Part shown: positions 34,886 through 45,319 of the stretch, in pieces
How positions within the stretch are numbered: the stretch's first letter is position 1
Layout of the letters: each line of letters starts with the position of its first letter
Origin: an uncultured Bacilli bacterium
Lineage (GTDB): Bacteria > Bacillota_I > Bacilli_A > RF39 > UBA660
Assembly: GCA_934155645.1 (NCBI GenBank)
Contig: CAKPHC010000001.1
Location: 248,001-312,000, forward strand
Reading direction: 5' to 3'
DNA: 64,000 nt
The notes under the pieces: model-generated
What the model saw: the letters and a program-made list of their open reading frames with translations, nothing else
What the model was told of the DNA's origin: nothing
Database searches by the model: none
Position numbers and translations under genes: made by a program

Positions 34886-34957
34886 ACCAATCCCTCCGTT
34901 TTCTAACAAGTATTTTACCATAACTATATATGATTTGCAATAAAATATTAATAGTTA

Positions 34958-36187
34958 TTAGTTATCAATTAATTTTTCTTCAATTCGCAATAGTCTATTA
35001 TATTTAGCAATTCTTTCACTTCGAGATAAAGAACCAGTCTTAATTTGTCCCATGTTAAGTCCAACAGCTAAATCTGCTATTGTTGTATCTTCAGTTTCAC
35101 CGCTTCTATGAGAAATAATTGTTTTATAACCATTTTCTTTAGCAAGAGCAATTGTTTCCAAAGTTTCTGTTACTGTACCTACTTGATTTAATTTAATCAA
35201 TATGGCATTACATGCACCTTTTTCAATCCCCTCTTGCAAATATTTTTTATTAGTAACAAACAAATCATCACCAACTATTTGAATTCTGTTGCCAACAAGT
35301 TTAGTAAACTTACTGAATCCATCCCAATCATTTTGGTCAAAAGGGTCCTCGATTGAAATAATTGGATAATTATTAATAAGTTCAATATAGTAATCAGTTA
35401 ACTCTTTAGTTGTCAAAATCTTATTCTCACTTTCCAAGTGATATTTCCCATCTTTATAAAATTCACTGGCTGCTATATCAAGAGCAATGCTTACATCTAA
35501 TCCAGGCGTATATCCGGCATCACTAATAGCTTTTATTATTAAATCAAGACCTTCTTTATTATTAGATAAACTTGGAGCAAAACCTCCTTCATCACCAACA
35601 CTTGTTGCTAGTCCTTTTTCTTTTAATATATTTTTCAATGTATGAAAAACTTCAGAAGCAATTCTTAACATTTCTTTAAAACTACCGGCATTTGGAACAA
35701 TCATATATTCTTGAAAATCCAAATTATTATCAGCATGGGCGCCACCATTTAAAATATTCATCATTGGTCTAGGCATACTATAATTATCACCTATGTACTC
35801 AAACAATTCTTTATTGCTAGCTATACTAGCTGCTTTTATACAAGCCATTGAAACACCTAAAATAGCATTTGCACCTAACTTGCTTTTATTGACAGTTCCA
35901 TCTAGATTGATCATTATATCATCTATTTTCTGCTGTTCAAGTACATTAATCCCAACTAAATTTCCTTTTATAACACTGTTTACATTATTAACCGCTTTAG
36001 TAACACCTTTACCTAAATATCTATCGCCACCATCTCTTAATTCTAATGCCTCACGTTCACCAGTTGATGCTCCAGAAGGAACCATTGCAATAGCATGCAC
36101 ACCATTTTCTAATACAACTTCTACTTCAACAGTTGGATTTCCTCTTGAATCCAAAACTTCTCTACCTATAATATCTTTTATTTTCAT
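34958..36187 (-). CDS. eno: Enolase
   Basis: 409 residues, somewhat shorter than the usual 430. It converts 2-phosphoglycerate to phosphoenolpyruvate. Motifs include [42 protein letters not shown], metal-site ISIEDPF and GDDL, and [18 protein letters not shown]. It follows murD after one base and precedes secG. The other lower-glycolysis genes lie at 46602-56232. Confidence 0.97.
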   Translation of the reverse strand: MKIKDIIGREVLDSRGNPTVEVEVVLENGVHAIAMVPSGASTGEREALELRDGGDRYLGKGVTKAVNNVNSVIKGNLVGINVLEQQKIDDIMINLDGTVNKSKLGANAILGVSMACIKAASIASNKELFEYIGDNYSMPRPMMNILNGGAHADNNLDFQEYMIVPNAGSFKEMLRIASEVFHTLKNILKEKGLATSVGDEGGFAPSLSNNKEGLDLIIKAISDAGYTPGLDVSIALDIAASEFYKDGKYHLESENKILTTKELTDYYIELINNYPIISIEDPFDQNDWDGFSKFTKLVGNRIQIVGDDLFVTNKKYLQEGIEKGACNAILIKLNQVGTVTETLETIALAKENGYKTIISHRSGETEDTTIADLAVGLNMGQIKTGSLSRSERIAKYNRLLRIEEKLIDN

Positions 36188-36188
36188 T

Positions 36189-37532
36189 TTATTCTCCTAA
36201 TTTTAAAACTTCATTTTTAAACTCTGTACCTCTGTCTTCAAAGCACTTATATTGATCCCAAGAAGCAGATGCAGGACTTAACAAAATAACATCGTTTTCA
36301 CTTGATAATTCATATGCTTTAGAAGTAGCTTCACGTAAATTATCTACAACAACAGTCTCTATCATTAAAGTATCCCCAAATTCTTTTATTCTATTCTTGT
36401 TTTCACCATAACATACAATTAGCTTAACATTCCTCATATAATCCTTTAATTCAAAGAAATCTTGATGACGTTCCATCCCACCTAGTATTAATATAGTAGG
36501 TCTGTTAAATGATGCTAAAGCTATCTGAGTGGATTTAATATTAGTTGCTTTAGAGTCATTATAAAAACTTCTCTTATTAACTTCTTTTACAAATTCTAAT
36601 CTGTGTTCAACTCCTGTAAATGTTGTTAATACCTTATTTATTGCTTCATTATCAATATTTAATTCTTTTACAACCATTATTGCAGCCATAATATTTTCAT
36701 AATTATGATTTCCTACTAGTTTTATATCATTTAAATCAATTATTTTTTCATCATAATAGTATATAGCTTTATCCTTTATATAACAGCCGTTTATAATATT
36801 TTTACTAGAAAAATACTTAACAGTAGACTTGATATCTTTAGTTAAATTCATAACATCTTCATTTTCAATATTTAAAATTGCTACATCATCTTTAGTTTGA
36901 TTCTTGAATATTTTGCCCTTTACTCTTTTATAATTTTCATAACTCTTTAAGAAGTCAATATGCGCTTCAGACAAATTTGTCATAACAGCAATATCCGGAT
37001 TAAATTTATCTAAGTTTTCTAATTGCTGGCAAGAAACTTCCATCACAATAATGTCATCTTTTTCTAATTTATCCAAGAAGCCACATAACGGATAACCGAT
37101 ATTACCTGTTAGATGAACCCTTTTACCAGCAGCTTTTATAATTTCATAAATCAATGTTGTAGTAGTTGTTTTTCCATTAGTACCAGTAATTCCTATTAAT
37201 GTTACATCCTCGCGTGGCATAAGTCTATAAGCCATCTCTACTTCATTAATAACTTCTATTCCAAGTTCTCTAGCTTTCAAAACGTATTTATGGTCAATTG
37301 GAACACCAGGATTCTTAATTAAATAGTCAAAGCTATCATCTAAAATATCATCAGGGTGACTTCCCAAAATTATTTCTACACCAAGTTTCTTTAACTCATT
37401 TACTTTTTCCTCATCTTGTTCCATTTTCATATCATTTAATACTACTTTATTACCCTTTTTAGCAAGCAATTTAGCAGCTTCATAACCACTTCTTGCAAAA
37501 CCTAAAATAAATATTTTCTTATCTTCAAACAT
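36189..37532 (-). CDS. murD: UDP-N-acetylmuramoylalanine-D-glutamate ligase MurD
   Basis: About 447 residues. It adds D-glutamate to UDP-MurNAc-L-Ala in peptidoglycan synthesis. [20 protein letters not shown] opens the Rossmann domain; [18 protein letters not shown] is the ATP loop; [17 protein letters not shown] and [12 protein letters not shown] are typical of MurD. I choose ATG 37532, after AGAGGTG; the GTG nine bases upstream falls within this site. It is placed one base before eno, outside the usual dcw cluster, an uncommon pairing. Confidence 0.96.
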   Translation of the reverse strand: MFEDKKIFILGFARSGYEAAKLLAKKGNKVVLNDMKMEQDEEKVNELKKLGVEIILGSHPDDILDDSFDYLIKNPGVPIDHKYVLKARELGIEVINEVEMAYRLMPREDVTLIGITGTNGKTTTTTLIYEIIKAAGKRVHLTGNIGYPLCGFLDKLEKDDIIVMEVSCQQLENLDKFNPDIAVMTNLSEAHIDFLKSYENYKRVKGKIFKNQTKDDVAILNIENEDVMNLTKDIKSTVKYFSSKNIINGCYIKDKAIYYYDEKIIDLNDIKLVGNHNYENIMAAIMVVKELNIDNEAINKVLTTFTGVEHRLEFVKEVNKRSFYNDSKATNIKSTQIALASFNRPTILILGGMERHQDFFELKDYMRNVKLIVCYGENKNRIKEFGDTLMIETVVVDNLREATSKAYELSSENDVILLSPASASWDQYKCFEDRGTEFKNEVLKLGE

Positions 37533-37648
37533 ATAATACACCTCTTTAATATCTAATATTATTATACTATTATTTATTATTTTATAGTATATTATTTTAA
37601 ATTAATGCCTAATGTGGTATAATTTACTATATATAAGGAGATGATACA

Positions 37649-38908
37649 ATGAAAATAGTAACATTAAATGAACAAGAATTTGATAATTATTCTATTAATC
37701 ATCAATATTCTAGTTATTATCAAACTTCTTCTTATGGTAGTCTTATGAGTACTTGTGGATTAAAGCCAATATATTTAGGTTTTTATGACGGTGCTGAATT
37801 AGTTGGAGCTACATTAATATTATCTAAACCATCCTTTGTAGGATTCAAGTATGGATATGCCCCAAGGGGTTTACTTATTGACTACAACAATTATGGCAAA
37901 TTAATTGAAATTACTAAAGAATTAAAAAATTATTTATTTAAAGAAAGATATATTTTACTAAAAATTGATCCACTTATATTAATATCTAAAAAAGATAAAA
38001 ATGGAAATATTATAGAAAATAATGTTCACAAAGATAATATAATGGAAACTTTTAAAGAAGCAGGTTACTATCATTGTGGATTTAACAAAAATTTAGAAGC
38101 AATTAAACCGCGTGAGCTAGCATATTTAAATATTAAAAAGCAAGAAAACGAAATATTCAATTCTTTTGCTAAACAAATACGAAACAAAATACGTAAAGCA
38201 ATTAAGTTAGGTGTAGAAATTTATCAAGATAATAATGCTATTGAAGAAATATATCCATTTATTGCTAGAAAGGGTAACTATTCATTAAATTATTATCAGA
38301 ATTTAAAAGAAAAATTTAAAGATAATATTGAAGTTTATATAGCAAAAATAAATACTGAAAAATTCGTTGAAGGAAGTAGACTTCTATACGAAAAAGAACA
38401 AGAATATAATGAATATTTAAACAATATAATCAGTCGAGATGGTTATAAAGGAAAAGATATGAAGGATATTCTAAGTAAAAAGATGGAATCTGATAAATTG
38501 TTAGTTGTATACAAGGATTATTTAGTTAACTCAATAACTCTATTAAGAAATAAACCCGAGGGAGTTATTATTGGTGGTACTATAATAATCAAAAATAAAA
38601 ATACTCTTCATTTAGTTATTGAAGGATATGATAAAGCATACAGTAAATTCTGTTCATTATACTTAACAAAATGGGAAGTTATCAAAAAATATTGCAATAG
38701 TGAATTTGAACTATTTGACCTAAACGCTGTTACAAATGTTGGAGAGGCAAAAGATAATCCATATAAAGGATTAAACGAGATGAAATTTGGTTTTAATGCC
38801 ATAGATTACGAATACATTGGTGAATTTAACCTAATTGCAAATAACCCAATTTATACATTATATAAAAGTTTAATAATTGATGACTCATTTAAAAATATTC
38901 CTAAATAG
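37649..38908 (+). CDS. FemAB/FemX-family peptidyltransferase (third copy)
   Basis: 419 residues with the FemAB features SYYQTSSYGSLMSTCG, FKYGYAPRGLLIDY, AKQIRNKIRKAIKLGV, a coiled-coil arm (about 245-285), a GGTIIIKNKNTLHLVIEG core and NEMKFGFNAIDYEYIGEFNL. It probably adds a peptide-bridge residue to lipid II, like the two copies at 26178-28742, from which it has diverged. AAGGAGATG precedes the ATG, with an extended -10 box (TGTGGTATAAT) about 20 bp upstream. It is a single-gene unit divergent from murD, placed after peptidoglycan-precursor synthesis. Confidence 0.88.
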   Translation: MKIVTLNEQEFDNYSINHQYSSYYQTSSYGSLMSTCGLKPIYLGFYDGAELVGATLILSKPSFVGFKYGYAPRGLLIDYNNYGKLIEITKELKNYLFKERYILLKIDPLILISKKDKNGNIIENNVHKDNIMETFKEAGYYHCGFNKNLEAIKPRELAYLNIKKQENEIFNSFAKQIRNKIRKAIKLGVEIYQDNNAIEEIYPFIARKGNYSLNYYQNLKEKFKDNIEVYIAKINTEKFVEGSRLLYEKEQEYNEYLNNIISRDGYKGKDMKDILSKKMESDKLLVVYKDYLVNSITLLRNKPEGVIIGGTIIIKNKNTLHLVIEGYDKAYSKFCSLYLTKWEVIKKYCNSEFELFDLNAVTNVGEAKDNPYKGLNEMKFGFNAIDYEYIGEFNLIANNPIYTLYKSLIIDDSFKNIPK

Positions 38909-38928
38909 AAGCCAATGCTTCTTTTTTT
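38908..38928 (+). terminator. Terminator of the third FemAB gene
   Basis: GAAGC-CAAT-GCTTC followed by seven T residues, overlapping the stop codon. Confidence 0.75.
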
Positions 38929-38935
38929 ATGCAAC

Positions 38936-38959
38936 AAAAAAGGAAATCTTGCGATTTCC
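38936..38959 (-). terminator. Terminator of tuf
   Basis: Minus-strand GGAAATC-GCAA-GATTTCC followed by TTTTTT, about 16 bp beyond the tuf stop codon. Confidence 0.8.
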
Positions 38960-38975
38960 CGAAATACAGTTATTA

Positions 38976-40145
38976 TTATTTAATAATTTCTGATACTGAA
39001 CCAGCACCAACTGTACGTCCACCTTCACGAATTGAGAACTTAGTTCCGTTTTCAATTGCGATTGGGTGAATTAATTCAACAGTGATAGTTACGTTATCAC
39101 CTGGCATAACCATGTCTACTCCAGCAGGTAATTCAATTACACCTGTAACGTCTGTAGTTCTGAAATAGAATTGTGGACGATAGTTTGCAAAGAATGGAGT
39201 ATGTCTTCCACCTTCTTCTTTAGAAAGAACATATACTTCTGCTTTGAAAGTAGTATGTGGAGTAACGCTACCTGGTTTAGCAAGAACTTGACCACGTTCA
39301 ACTTCTTCACGAGCAATACCACGTAATAATACACCAGCATTGTCTCCTGCTTCAGCATAGTCTAGTTGTTTTCTGAACATTTCGATACCAGTAACAACTG
39401 TTTTCTTAGTAGGTTTAATACCAACTATTTCAACTTCGTCATTTAATTTTAATTGTCCACGTTCAACACGTCCTGTAACAACAGTTCCACGTCCAGTGAT
39501 TGTGAATACGTCTTCAATACTCATTAAGAATGGTTTGTCAGTATCACGTTCTGGAGTTGGAATCCATTCGTCAACAGCGTTCATTAATTCTTCAACTGAA
39601 GCTACATATTTAGGATCTCCTTCAAGAGCCTTTAATGCAGAACCACGGATAATTGGAGTGTTTTCTCCATCGAATCCATATTCGTCTAATAATGAACGAA
39701 TTTCCATTTCAACTAAGTCTAATAATTCTGGGTCATCAACCATATCACATTTGTTCATGAATACTACCATTCTTGGTACTCCAACTTGACGAGCAAGTAA
39801 GATGTGTTCACGAGTTTGTGCCATTGGTCCATCAGTAGCAGCAATAACTAAGATTGCTCCATCCATTTGAGCTGCACCTGTAATCATGTTTTTAACATAG
39901 TCAGCATGTCCTGGACAGTCAACGTGAGCATAGTGACGTTTAGCAGTCTCATACTCAACGTGAGCAGTATTAATTGTAATACCTCTTTCTCTTTCTTCTG
40001 GTGCTTTGTCGATATCAGCAAAGTCAACAGCAGATCCTAAAACTTTAGTAATAGCAGCAGTTAAAGTAGTTTTACCATGGTCTACGTGACCGATTGTACC
40101 TACGTTAACATGTGGTTTGCTTCTGTTAAATTTTTCTTTTGCCAT
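38976..40145 (-). CDS. tuf: Elongation factor Tu
   Basis: 389 residues. G-motifs [19 protein letters not shown] and NKCDMVDD are intact; domains 2 and 3 follow with [13 protein letters not shown] and the [24 protein letters not shown] segment. It delivers aminoacyl-tRNA to the ribosome. It is the last gene of the str operon but also has its own promoter. An AAAGGAGG site precedes the ATG. Confidence 0.98.
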   Translation of the reverse strand: MAKEKFNRSKPHVNVGTIGHVDHGKTTLTAAITKVLGSAVDFADIDKAPEERERGITINTAHVEYETAKRHYAHVDCPGHADYVKNMITGAAQMDGAILVIAATDGPMAQTREHILLARQVGVPRMVVFMNKCDMVDDPELLDLVEMEIRSLLDEYGFDGENTPIIRGSALKALEGDPKYVASVEELMNAVDEWIPTPERDTDKPFLMSIEDVFTITGRGTVVTGRVERGQLKLNDEVEIVGIKPTKKTVVTGIEMFRKQLDYAEAGDNAGVLLRGIAREEVERGQVLAKPGSVTPHTTFKAEVYVLSKEEGGRHTPFFANYRPQFYFRTTDVTGVIELPAGVDMVMPGDNVTITVELIHPIAIENGTKFSIREGGRTVGAGSVSEIIK

Positions 40146-40176
40146 TTTTATTTCCTCCTTTTTTAATTACTATTTT

Positions 40177-40205
40177 ATTTTATCTAATAATTGATAAATT
40201 ATCAA
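40177..40205 (-). promoter_or_regulatory. Internal promoter of tuf
   Basis: Minus-strand TTGATA (40200-40205), a 17-bp spacer and TAAAAT (40177-40182), in the 104-bp gap between fusA and tuf. It allows extra EF-Tu synthesis. Confidence 0.6.
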
Positions 40206-40249
40206 CTATTTTTTATATAATAATCAAGGTCTCCCCTGTTATTATTCAA

Positions 40250-42319
40250 TTAATTACCGCTTTTTTTAATAATTTCTTCAGCGATATTTTTAGGTACTTC
40301 TTCATAGTGATCAAATGTCATAATGAAGTTACCACGTCCTTGGCTGTTGCTTCTTAATGAAGTAGCATAACCAAACATTTCTGCTAGAGGTACCATTGCT
40401 GATAGCATAATAGCATTTCCTCTATTTTCTTGTCCTAATGGACGACCACGTCTACTAGTTAAATCACCCATAACGTTACCAAAATATTCATCTGGTACAG
40501 TTACATCAACTTTCATTATTGGTTCAAGTAGAACTGGGTTACATTTATTTTTAGCTTCTTTTAATGCCATAGATGCAGCAATTTTGAAAGCCATTTCGCT
40601 TGAGTCAACATCATGGTAAGAACCATCAAATAATGTTGCTTTAACGTCTATCATTGGATATCCTGCAAGAACTCCGCCTTCTAGGGCTTCTTGTAATCCT
40701 TTATCAGTTACTGGAATATATTCACGAGGAACCACACCACCAACGATAGCATCAACGAATTCATATCCTTTATCAGGATTTGGTTCAAATTTAACCCATA
40801 CGTGTCCGTATTGTCCACGACCACCAGATTGTTTAATATATTTACCTTCACAATCAGCTGCTTTCTTGATAGTTTCACGATAAGCTACTTGTGGTTTACC
40901 AACATTAGCTTCAACATTGAATTCTCTTCTCATTCTATCAACTAGAACGTCTAAGTGTAATTCACCCATACCAGAAATAACTGTTTGACCAGTTTCATGG
41001 TCTGTATGAACTCTAAATGTTGGGTCTTCTTCAGCTAATTTTTGTAATGCAATACCCATCTTATCTTGGTCAGCTTTTGATTTTGGTTCAACAGCTAATT
41101 GGATAACTGGTTCTGGGAATTCCATTGATTCAAGGATAACTGGTTTCTTTTCATCACAAAGTGTATCACCAGTAGTAGTATTTTTTAATCCTACTGCTGC
41201 AGCAATATCTCCTGTAAATACTTCAGAAATTTCAGTTCTGTTATTAGCATGCATTTGTAAGATACGACCAATTCTTTCCTTAACATCTTTAGTAGAGTTC
41301 AAAATATAAGAACCACTACTTAAATGTCCAGAGTATACTCTAAAGAAAGTTAAACGTCCAACGAATGGGTCAGTCATAACTTTAAATGCTAATGCACTAA
41401 ATGGTTCGCTATCACTAGGATGTCTTACTGCTTCATTACCATTTAAGTCAGTTCCTTTAATAGATTCTACATCTGTAGGAGCTGGTAAATAATCAATAAC
41501 AGCATCTAGTAATAATTTGATACCTTTATTACCTAAAGCAGTTCCACACATTACTGGGAAGAACTTAACTTCAAGTGTTCCTTTTCTTATTGCTTTTTTG
41601 ATTTGTTCAACAGAAATATCATTACCTTCAAGGTATGCTTCCATCATTTCATCATCAAATTCAGCAACTGCTTCAATTAATTCAGCATGTTTTTCTTCAG
41701 CTAAATCTTTTAACTCAGCAGGAATTTCAATTTCTACTGGTTCTTCTTCTTGTTTACCATCATATTGGTAAGCTTTCATTGTAACTAAATCAATAATTCC
41801 GTTAAAATTATCTTCAGCTCCGATAGGCCATTCAATAGGTTTAGCATTAACTCCAAGTCTAGAATCAATTGATTTTAAACTATACTCGAAGTCAGCTCCC
41901 ATTTTGTCCATCTTATTAGCAAAAATAATTCTTGGAACTTTAAATTCAGTTGCTTGACGCCATACTGTTTCAGTTTGTGGTTCAACACCAGCTTGAGCAT
42001 CAATTAAAGCTACAGCACCATCTAGTACTCTTAAACTACGACTAACTTCGATTGTGAAGTCTACGTGTCCTGGAGTATCGATGATATTAAAACGATATCC
42101 TTTCCAGAATGCTGTAGTAGCAGCAGAAGTGATAGTTATACCACGTTCTTGCTCTTGTTCCATCCAGTCCATTTGTGAAGCTCCATCATGAGTTTCACCA
42201 ATTTTATGGATTTTTTTAGTATGGAATAATACACGTTCTGTACAAGTAGTTTTACCTGCATCGATATGTGCCATTATTCCTAGGTTTCTTGTTTTATTTA
42301 AAGCTGTTTCTCTTGCCAT
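40250..42319 (-). CDS. fusA: Elongation factor G
   Basis: 689 residues, normal length. G1 [13 protein letters not shown]3 DTPGHVDF and G4 NKMDKMGAD are present, with domain [17 protein letters not shown] and domain [20 protein letters not shown]. It catalyses translocation on the ribosome with GTP. It is 12 bp after rpsG within the str operon. Confidence 0.98.
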   Translation of the reverse strand: MARETALNKTRNLGIMAHIDAGKTTCTERVLFHTKKIHKIGETHDGASQMDWMEQEQERGITITSAATTAFWKGYRFNIIDTPGHVDFTIEVSRSLRVLDGAVALIDAQAGVEPQTETVWRQATEFKVPRIIFANKMDKMGADFEYSLKSIDSRLGVNAKPIEWPIGAEDNFNGIIDLVTMKAYQYDGKQEEEPVEIEIPAELKDLAEEKHAELIEAVAEFDDEMMEAYLEGNDISVEQIKKAIRKGTLEVKFFPVMCGTALGNKGIKLLLDAVIDYLPAPTDVESIKGTDLNGNEAVRHPSDSEPFSALAFKVMTDPFVGRLTFFRVYSGHLSSGSYILNSTKDVKERIGRILQMHANNRTEISEVFTGDIAAAVGLKNTTTGDTLCDEKKPVILESMEFPEPVIQLAVEPKSKADQDKMGIALQKLAEEDPTFRVHTDHETGQTVISGMGELHLDVLVDRMRREFNVEANVGKPQVAYRETIKKAADCEGKYIKQSGGRGQYGHVWVKFEPNPDKGYEFVDAIVGGVVPREYIPVTDKGLQEALEGGVLAGYPMIDVKATLFDGSYHDVDSSEMAFKIAASMALKEAKNKCNPVLLEPIMKVDVTVPDEYFGNVMGDLTSRRGRPLGQENRGNAIMLSAMVPLAEMFGYATSLRSNSQGRGNFIMTFDHYEEVPKNIAEEIIKKSGN

Positions 42320-42331
42320 GTTAACCCCTTC

Positions 42332-42799
42332 CTACCAACGATAATGAGCAAATGCTTTATTAGCTTCTGCCATTCTATGAGTATCTTCACGTTTCTTAAC
42401 AGCTGCACCTGTACCATTAGATGCATCAATGATTTCAGCTGCTAAATTTTCAGCCATTCCTTTTCCGCCTCTAGCTCTAGAGTAATTTACTAACCAACGA
42501 ATTCCTAATGCTTGGCTTCTAGCAGGTGTTACTTCTATTGGTACTTGGTAGTTTGATCCACCAACTCTACGAGATTTAACTTCTAGTGCTGGTTTAATGT
42601 TTTCCATCGCTTTATCGAAAACTTCCATTGGTTCTTGACCAGTTTTCTCTTTAACTATATCAAATGCTTCATAAAGAATTGTTTGAGCAATTCCTTTTTT
42701 ACCATCTAACATAATTGCATTAATTACTTTTGTAACTACTTTTGATTTATATATTGGATCTGGTAAAACGTCTCTTTTTACCGCACGTCTTTTACGCAT
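42332..42799 (-). CDS. rpsG: 30S ribosomal protein S7
   Basis: 155 residues, as usual. [22 protein letters not shown] is the conserved start, with [26 protein letters not shown] and the C-terminal [20 protein letters not shown]. It binds the 3' major domain of 16S rRNA and may act as the operon's translational repressor by family knowledge. Confidence 0.98.
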   Translation of the reverse strand: MRKRRAVKRDVLPDPIYKSKVVTKVINAIMLDGKKGIAQTILYEAFDIVKEKTGQEPMEVFDKAMENIKPALEVKSRRVGGSNYQVPIEVTPARSQALGIRWLVNYSRARGGKGMAENLAAEIIDASNGTGAAVKKREDTHRMAEANKAFAHYRW

Positions 42800-42831
42800 T
42801 TTTATGTCCTCCCTTCGATTATGATAATCTA

Positions 42832-43251
42832 TTATTTAGATTTTTTTTCTCTTTTAGCTCCGTATTTACTACGTCCTTGTTTTCTGTCTTTAACTCCAGC
42901 AGTATCTAAAGTACCACGAATAATGTGATAACGTACACCGATCAAGTCTTTTACACGTCCACCACGTATTAATACAACGCTATGTTCTTGTAAATTATGA
43001 CCAATACCTGGAATATAACAAGTTACTTCCATACCATTACTTAAACGTACACGGGCATATTTACGAAGTGCTGAGTTTGGTTTCTTAGGTGTCATAGTTC
43101 CAACACGAGTACATACTCCACGTTTTTGAGGTGATTTTTGATCAGTTTGTTTCTTTTGAATACTGTTTAATCCAATTCCTAAAACAGGTGATTTACTTTT
43201 TCTAGTCTTATCGCTTCTGCTCTTTCTCACTAATTGGTTAACTGTAGGCAT
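42832..43251 (-). CDS. rpsL: 30S ribosomal protein S12
   Basis: 139 residues. [23 protein letters not shown] and [33 protein letters not shown] include the decoding-site lysines (streptomycin-sensitive type). It is the first gene of the str operon, preceded by GGAAAGGAG and a leader of about 90 nt. Confidence 0.98.
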   Translation of the reverse strand: MPTVNQLVRKSRSDKTRKSKSPVLGIGLNSIQKKQTDQKSPQKRGVCTRVGTMTPKKPNSALRKYARVRLSNGMEVTCYIPGIGHNLQEHSVVLIRGGRVKDLIGVRYHIIRGTLDTAGVKDRKQGRSKYGAKREKKSK

Positions 43252-43350
43252 AAATTCAATCTCCTTTCCTTACACATCGCCAGGTGTATCATTTTTCATC
43301 TTAAATATAAGTTTTGCCCAAAGCAAAACCTAAAATTAATCAGCATCAAT

Positions 43351-43379
43351 AATATATCATTATCTTTTTATGAAGTCAA
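43351..43379 (-). promoter_or_regulatory. Promoter of the str operon
   Basis: Minus-strand TTGACT (43374-43379), a 17-bp spacer and TATATT (43351-43356). A GTTTTGC-TTTG-GGCAAAAC hairpin lies in the leader before rpsL. Confidence 0.7.
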
Positions 43380-43411
43380 CAATTATTTTAACTAATTATC
43401 TATACATAATA

Positions 43412-43420
43412 TGCTATAAT
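43412..43420 (+). promoter_or_regulatory. Extended -10 promoter of the radical SAM gene
   Basis: TGC-TATAAT (43412-43420) gives an extended -10 box, about 19 bp before the ATG; no clear -35 is visible. The short leader supports the start at 43439 over the upstream in-frame ATG at 43370. Confidence 0.5.
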
Positions 43421-43438
43421 ATTTTCGGATGTGAAAAA

Positions 43439-44338
43439 ATGAATGAATTATTAAATAAATGTATGCTTTGTCCACGAAATTGTGGAGTAAATAGAAATAA
43501 TAATGAGTTTGGTTTTTGCAAAATGGGGAAAGATTTAATGGTTGCAAGAGCTGCTCTTCACTTTTGGGAAGAACCAATTATTTCTGGAGAAAAAGGCTCA
43601 GGTACAGTTTTCTTTTCCGGATGCAATTTAAAATGTGTATTCTGTCAAAACTTTCAAATTTCTACCAACAACTTTGGAAAAAAAATAACACCTGAACGCT
43701 TGAGTGAAATTTTTCTAGAATTACAAAGTCAAGGTGCTAACAACATTAATTTAGTAACACCTACTCATTTTATTCCTCAAATAATAGAAGCAATTACTCT
43801 AGCTAAAGAAAAAGGTCTTAATTTGCCAATCGTATACAACAGCAGCGGATATGAAAAGATAGAAATAATTAAATTGCTTAAAGGCTATATTGATATATAT
43901 TTGCCAGACTTTAAATACTTTGATGATAAATATGCTATAAAATATTCTAAATGCCCTAACTACTTTGAATATGCAAGTAAAAGTATTGCTGAAATGATTA
44001 GTCAAACAGGAAAACCCGTTTTTAACAGTGAAGGTTTATTAGTAAAAGGAACTATAGTAAGACATATGATGTTACCAGGATTATTAGAAGACTCTAAAAA
44101 AATTATCCACTATCTTGTGGCAAATTATAATGACGATATCTTTATTAGTATTATGAACCAATATACTCCTACTAATAATATTCAAAAATATCCTGAAATT
44201 AATTGTACTGTAAGTAATGAAGAATATGATTCATTAATTGATTATGCAATTGATATAGGAATCAAAAATGGATTTATGCAAGAAGGTGAAACACAAAAGA
44301 CAAGTTTTATACCAGAGTTTGATACCACTGGTGTATAA
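43439..44338 (+). CDS. Radical SAM protein, pyruvate-formate-lyase-activase-like
   Basis: 299 residues. An N-terminal cysteine cluster (CMLCPRNCGVNR...FGFCKMG) binds a probable auxiliary iron-sulfur cluster. FSGCNLKCVFCQNFQIS gives the radical SAM CxxxCxxC site. This architecture is that of PflA-like/YgiQ-unrelated activases annotated only as radical SAM proteins in many anaerobes. The target is unknown; no glycyl radical enzyme gene is in the window. The chosen start leaves the N-terminal cysteines right after MNELLNK, as in relatives. Confidence 0.88.
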   Translation: MNELLNKCMLCPRNCGVNRNNNEFGFCKMGKDLMVARAALHFWEEPIISGEKGSGTVFFSGCNLKCVFCQNFQISTNNFGKKITPERLSEIFLELQSQGANNINLVTPTHFIPQIIEAITLAKEKGLNLPIVYNSSGYEKIEIIKLLKGYIDIYLPDFKYFDDKYAIKYSKCPNYFEYASKSIAEMISQTGKPVFNSEGLLVKGTIVRHMMLPGLLEDSKKIIHYLVANYNDDIFISIMNQYTPTNNIQKYPEINCTVSNEEYDSLIDYAIDIGIKNGFMQEGETQKTSFIPEFDTTGV

Positions 44339-44347
44339 CCTGTCTTT

Positions 44348-45292
44348 TTACTTATATATACAATTATTTTCAAATACATTAATTATATGTAATACTTTTC
44401 TACTCTTTTCAAGTATTTTATTAACCTTATACTTCTTAAAAAATTTAACTTTATCAAGATTAGCTTCATCTTTTAATATTTCATCTAATAATGTAACTAA
44501 TTTGTTATAACTATCATCAATGCCTGTAATATTATCAAACCATGATGAAATATCATCAATATTACCTTTTAGTCTTAAGTTTTCAACTGTTGGAATAAAA
44601 GTTTTATTTTTCATTAATTCTTTACAAATATATGACTGAAAATAATAAGCATTCGATTGATATCCATTGTTATCAATATCATGATTTAATGAATATAAAG
44701 TATTAACAAATTCACTATTATTAATTTTATAATTGTTAAACGTATTAATTATATTAATAACATCTTCAGTCTGTTTAGTATTGATAATCTCTTCCAAAGT
44801 AATATCAGCACTTCTTGACTTTACTTTAGTAATATCATCCTTGTAAAAATTAATATAACTAAGTCCCGTTCTTAGAGAAACTGTAGAATCATCCCATTTA
44901 ATTTCATTTATTATAGAATTAATCGCATGATTAAATTCATGTACTAAGTTATCAATAAGTTCTACTAAACTAGTGCCATAGTAATCATTAATAACTATTT
45001 CTTTAGAAGAAAAATATTTAACAGTTCCATCTTCTGTTTTAGAATGCAATTTTCTATTGAAATAAGCCGCAAAAGATTTATTGCCTGTTTCGTTAATATA
45101 AACCGGAACATTTTCAAAGCAATTTAAAATAATACGTTCTTCTTTTATACCATACTTGACTACAAAAGCAGGTATTATTAAGTACAAAACATGCTTTATA
45201 TTTGCAGGATAACTATATTTTTCACTTAATTTGTTAACAAAATCTATATATTTATTAAGAAAATCATTTATATTATCTTGACTTATATTCAT
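44348..45292 (-). CDS. Hypothetical protein with an HExxH zinc-peptidase-like motif
   Basis: 314 residues. No membrane segment or signal peptide is visible. VELIDNLVHEFNHAINSII carries HEFNH at 118-122 in a helix, the gluzincin-type zinc motif; a third ligand cannot be picked with confidence (Glu167 in ITLEEIINT is possible). The C-terminal half is helical and Asn/Lys/Asp-rich. It is convergent with the radical SAM gene. A peptidase role is suggested only by the motif. Confidence 0.5.
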   Translation of the reverse strand: MNISQDNINDFLNKYIDFVNKLSEKYSYPANIKHVLYLIIPAFVVKYGIKEERIILNCFENVPVYINETGNKSFAAYFNRKLHSKTEDGTVKYFSSKEIVINDYYGTSLVELIDNLVHEFNHAINSIINEIKWDDSTVSLRTGLSYINFYKDDITKVKSRSADITLEEIINTKQTEDVINIINTFNNYKINNSEFVNTLYSLNHDIDNNGYQSNAYYFQSYICKELMKNKTFIPTVENLRLKGNIDDISSWFDNITGIDDSYNKLVTLLDEILKDEANLDKVKFFKKYKVNKILEKSRKVLHIINVFENNCIYK

Positions 45293-45319
45293 ATCATCAC
45301 CTATTAATAGTATAACACA

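Noticed and set aside
43258..43345. A riboswitch in the rpsL leader
   Set aside because: Only one clear hairpin (GTTTTGC/GGCAAAAC) and no known aptamer pattern; treated as an ordinary leader.
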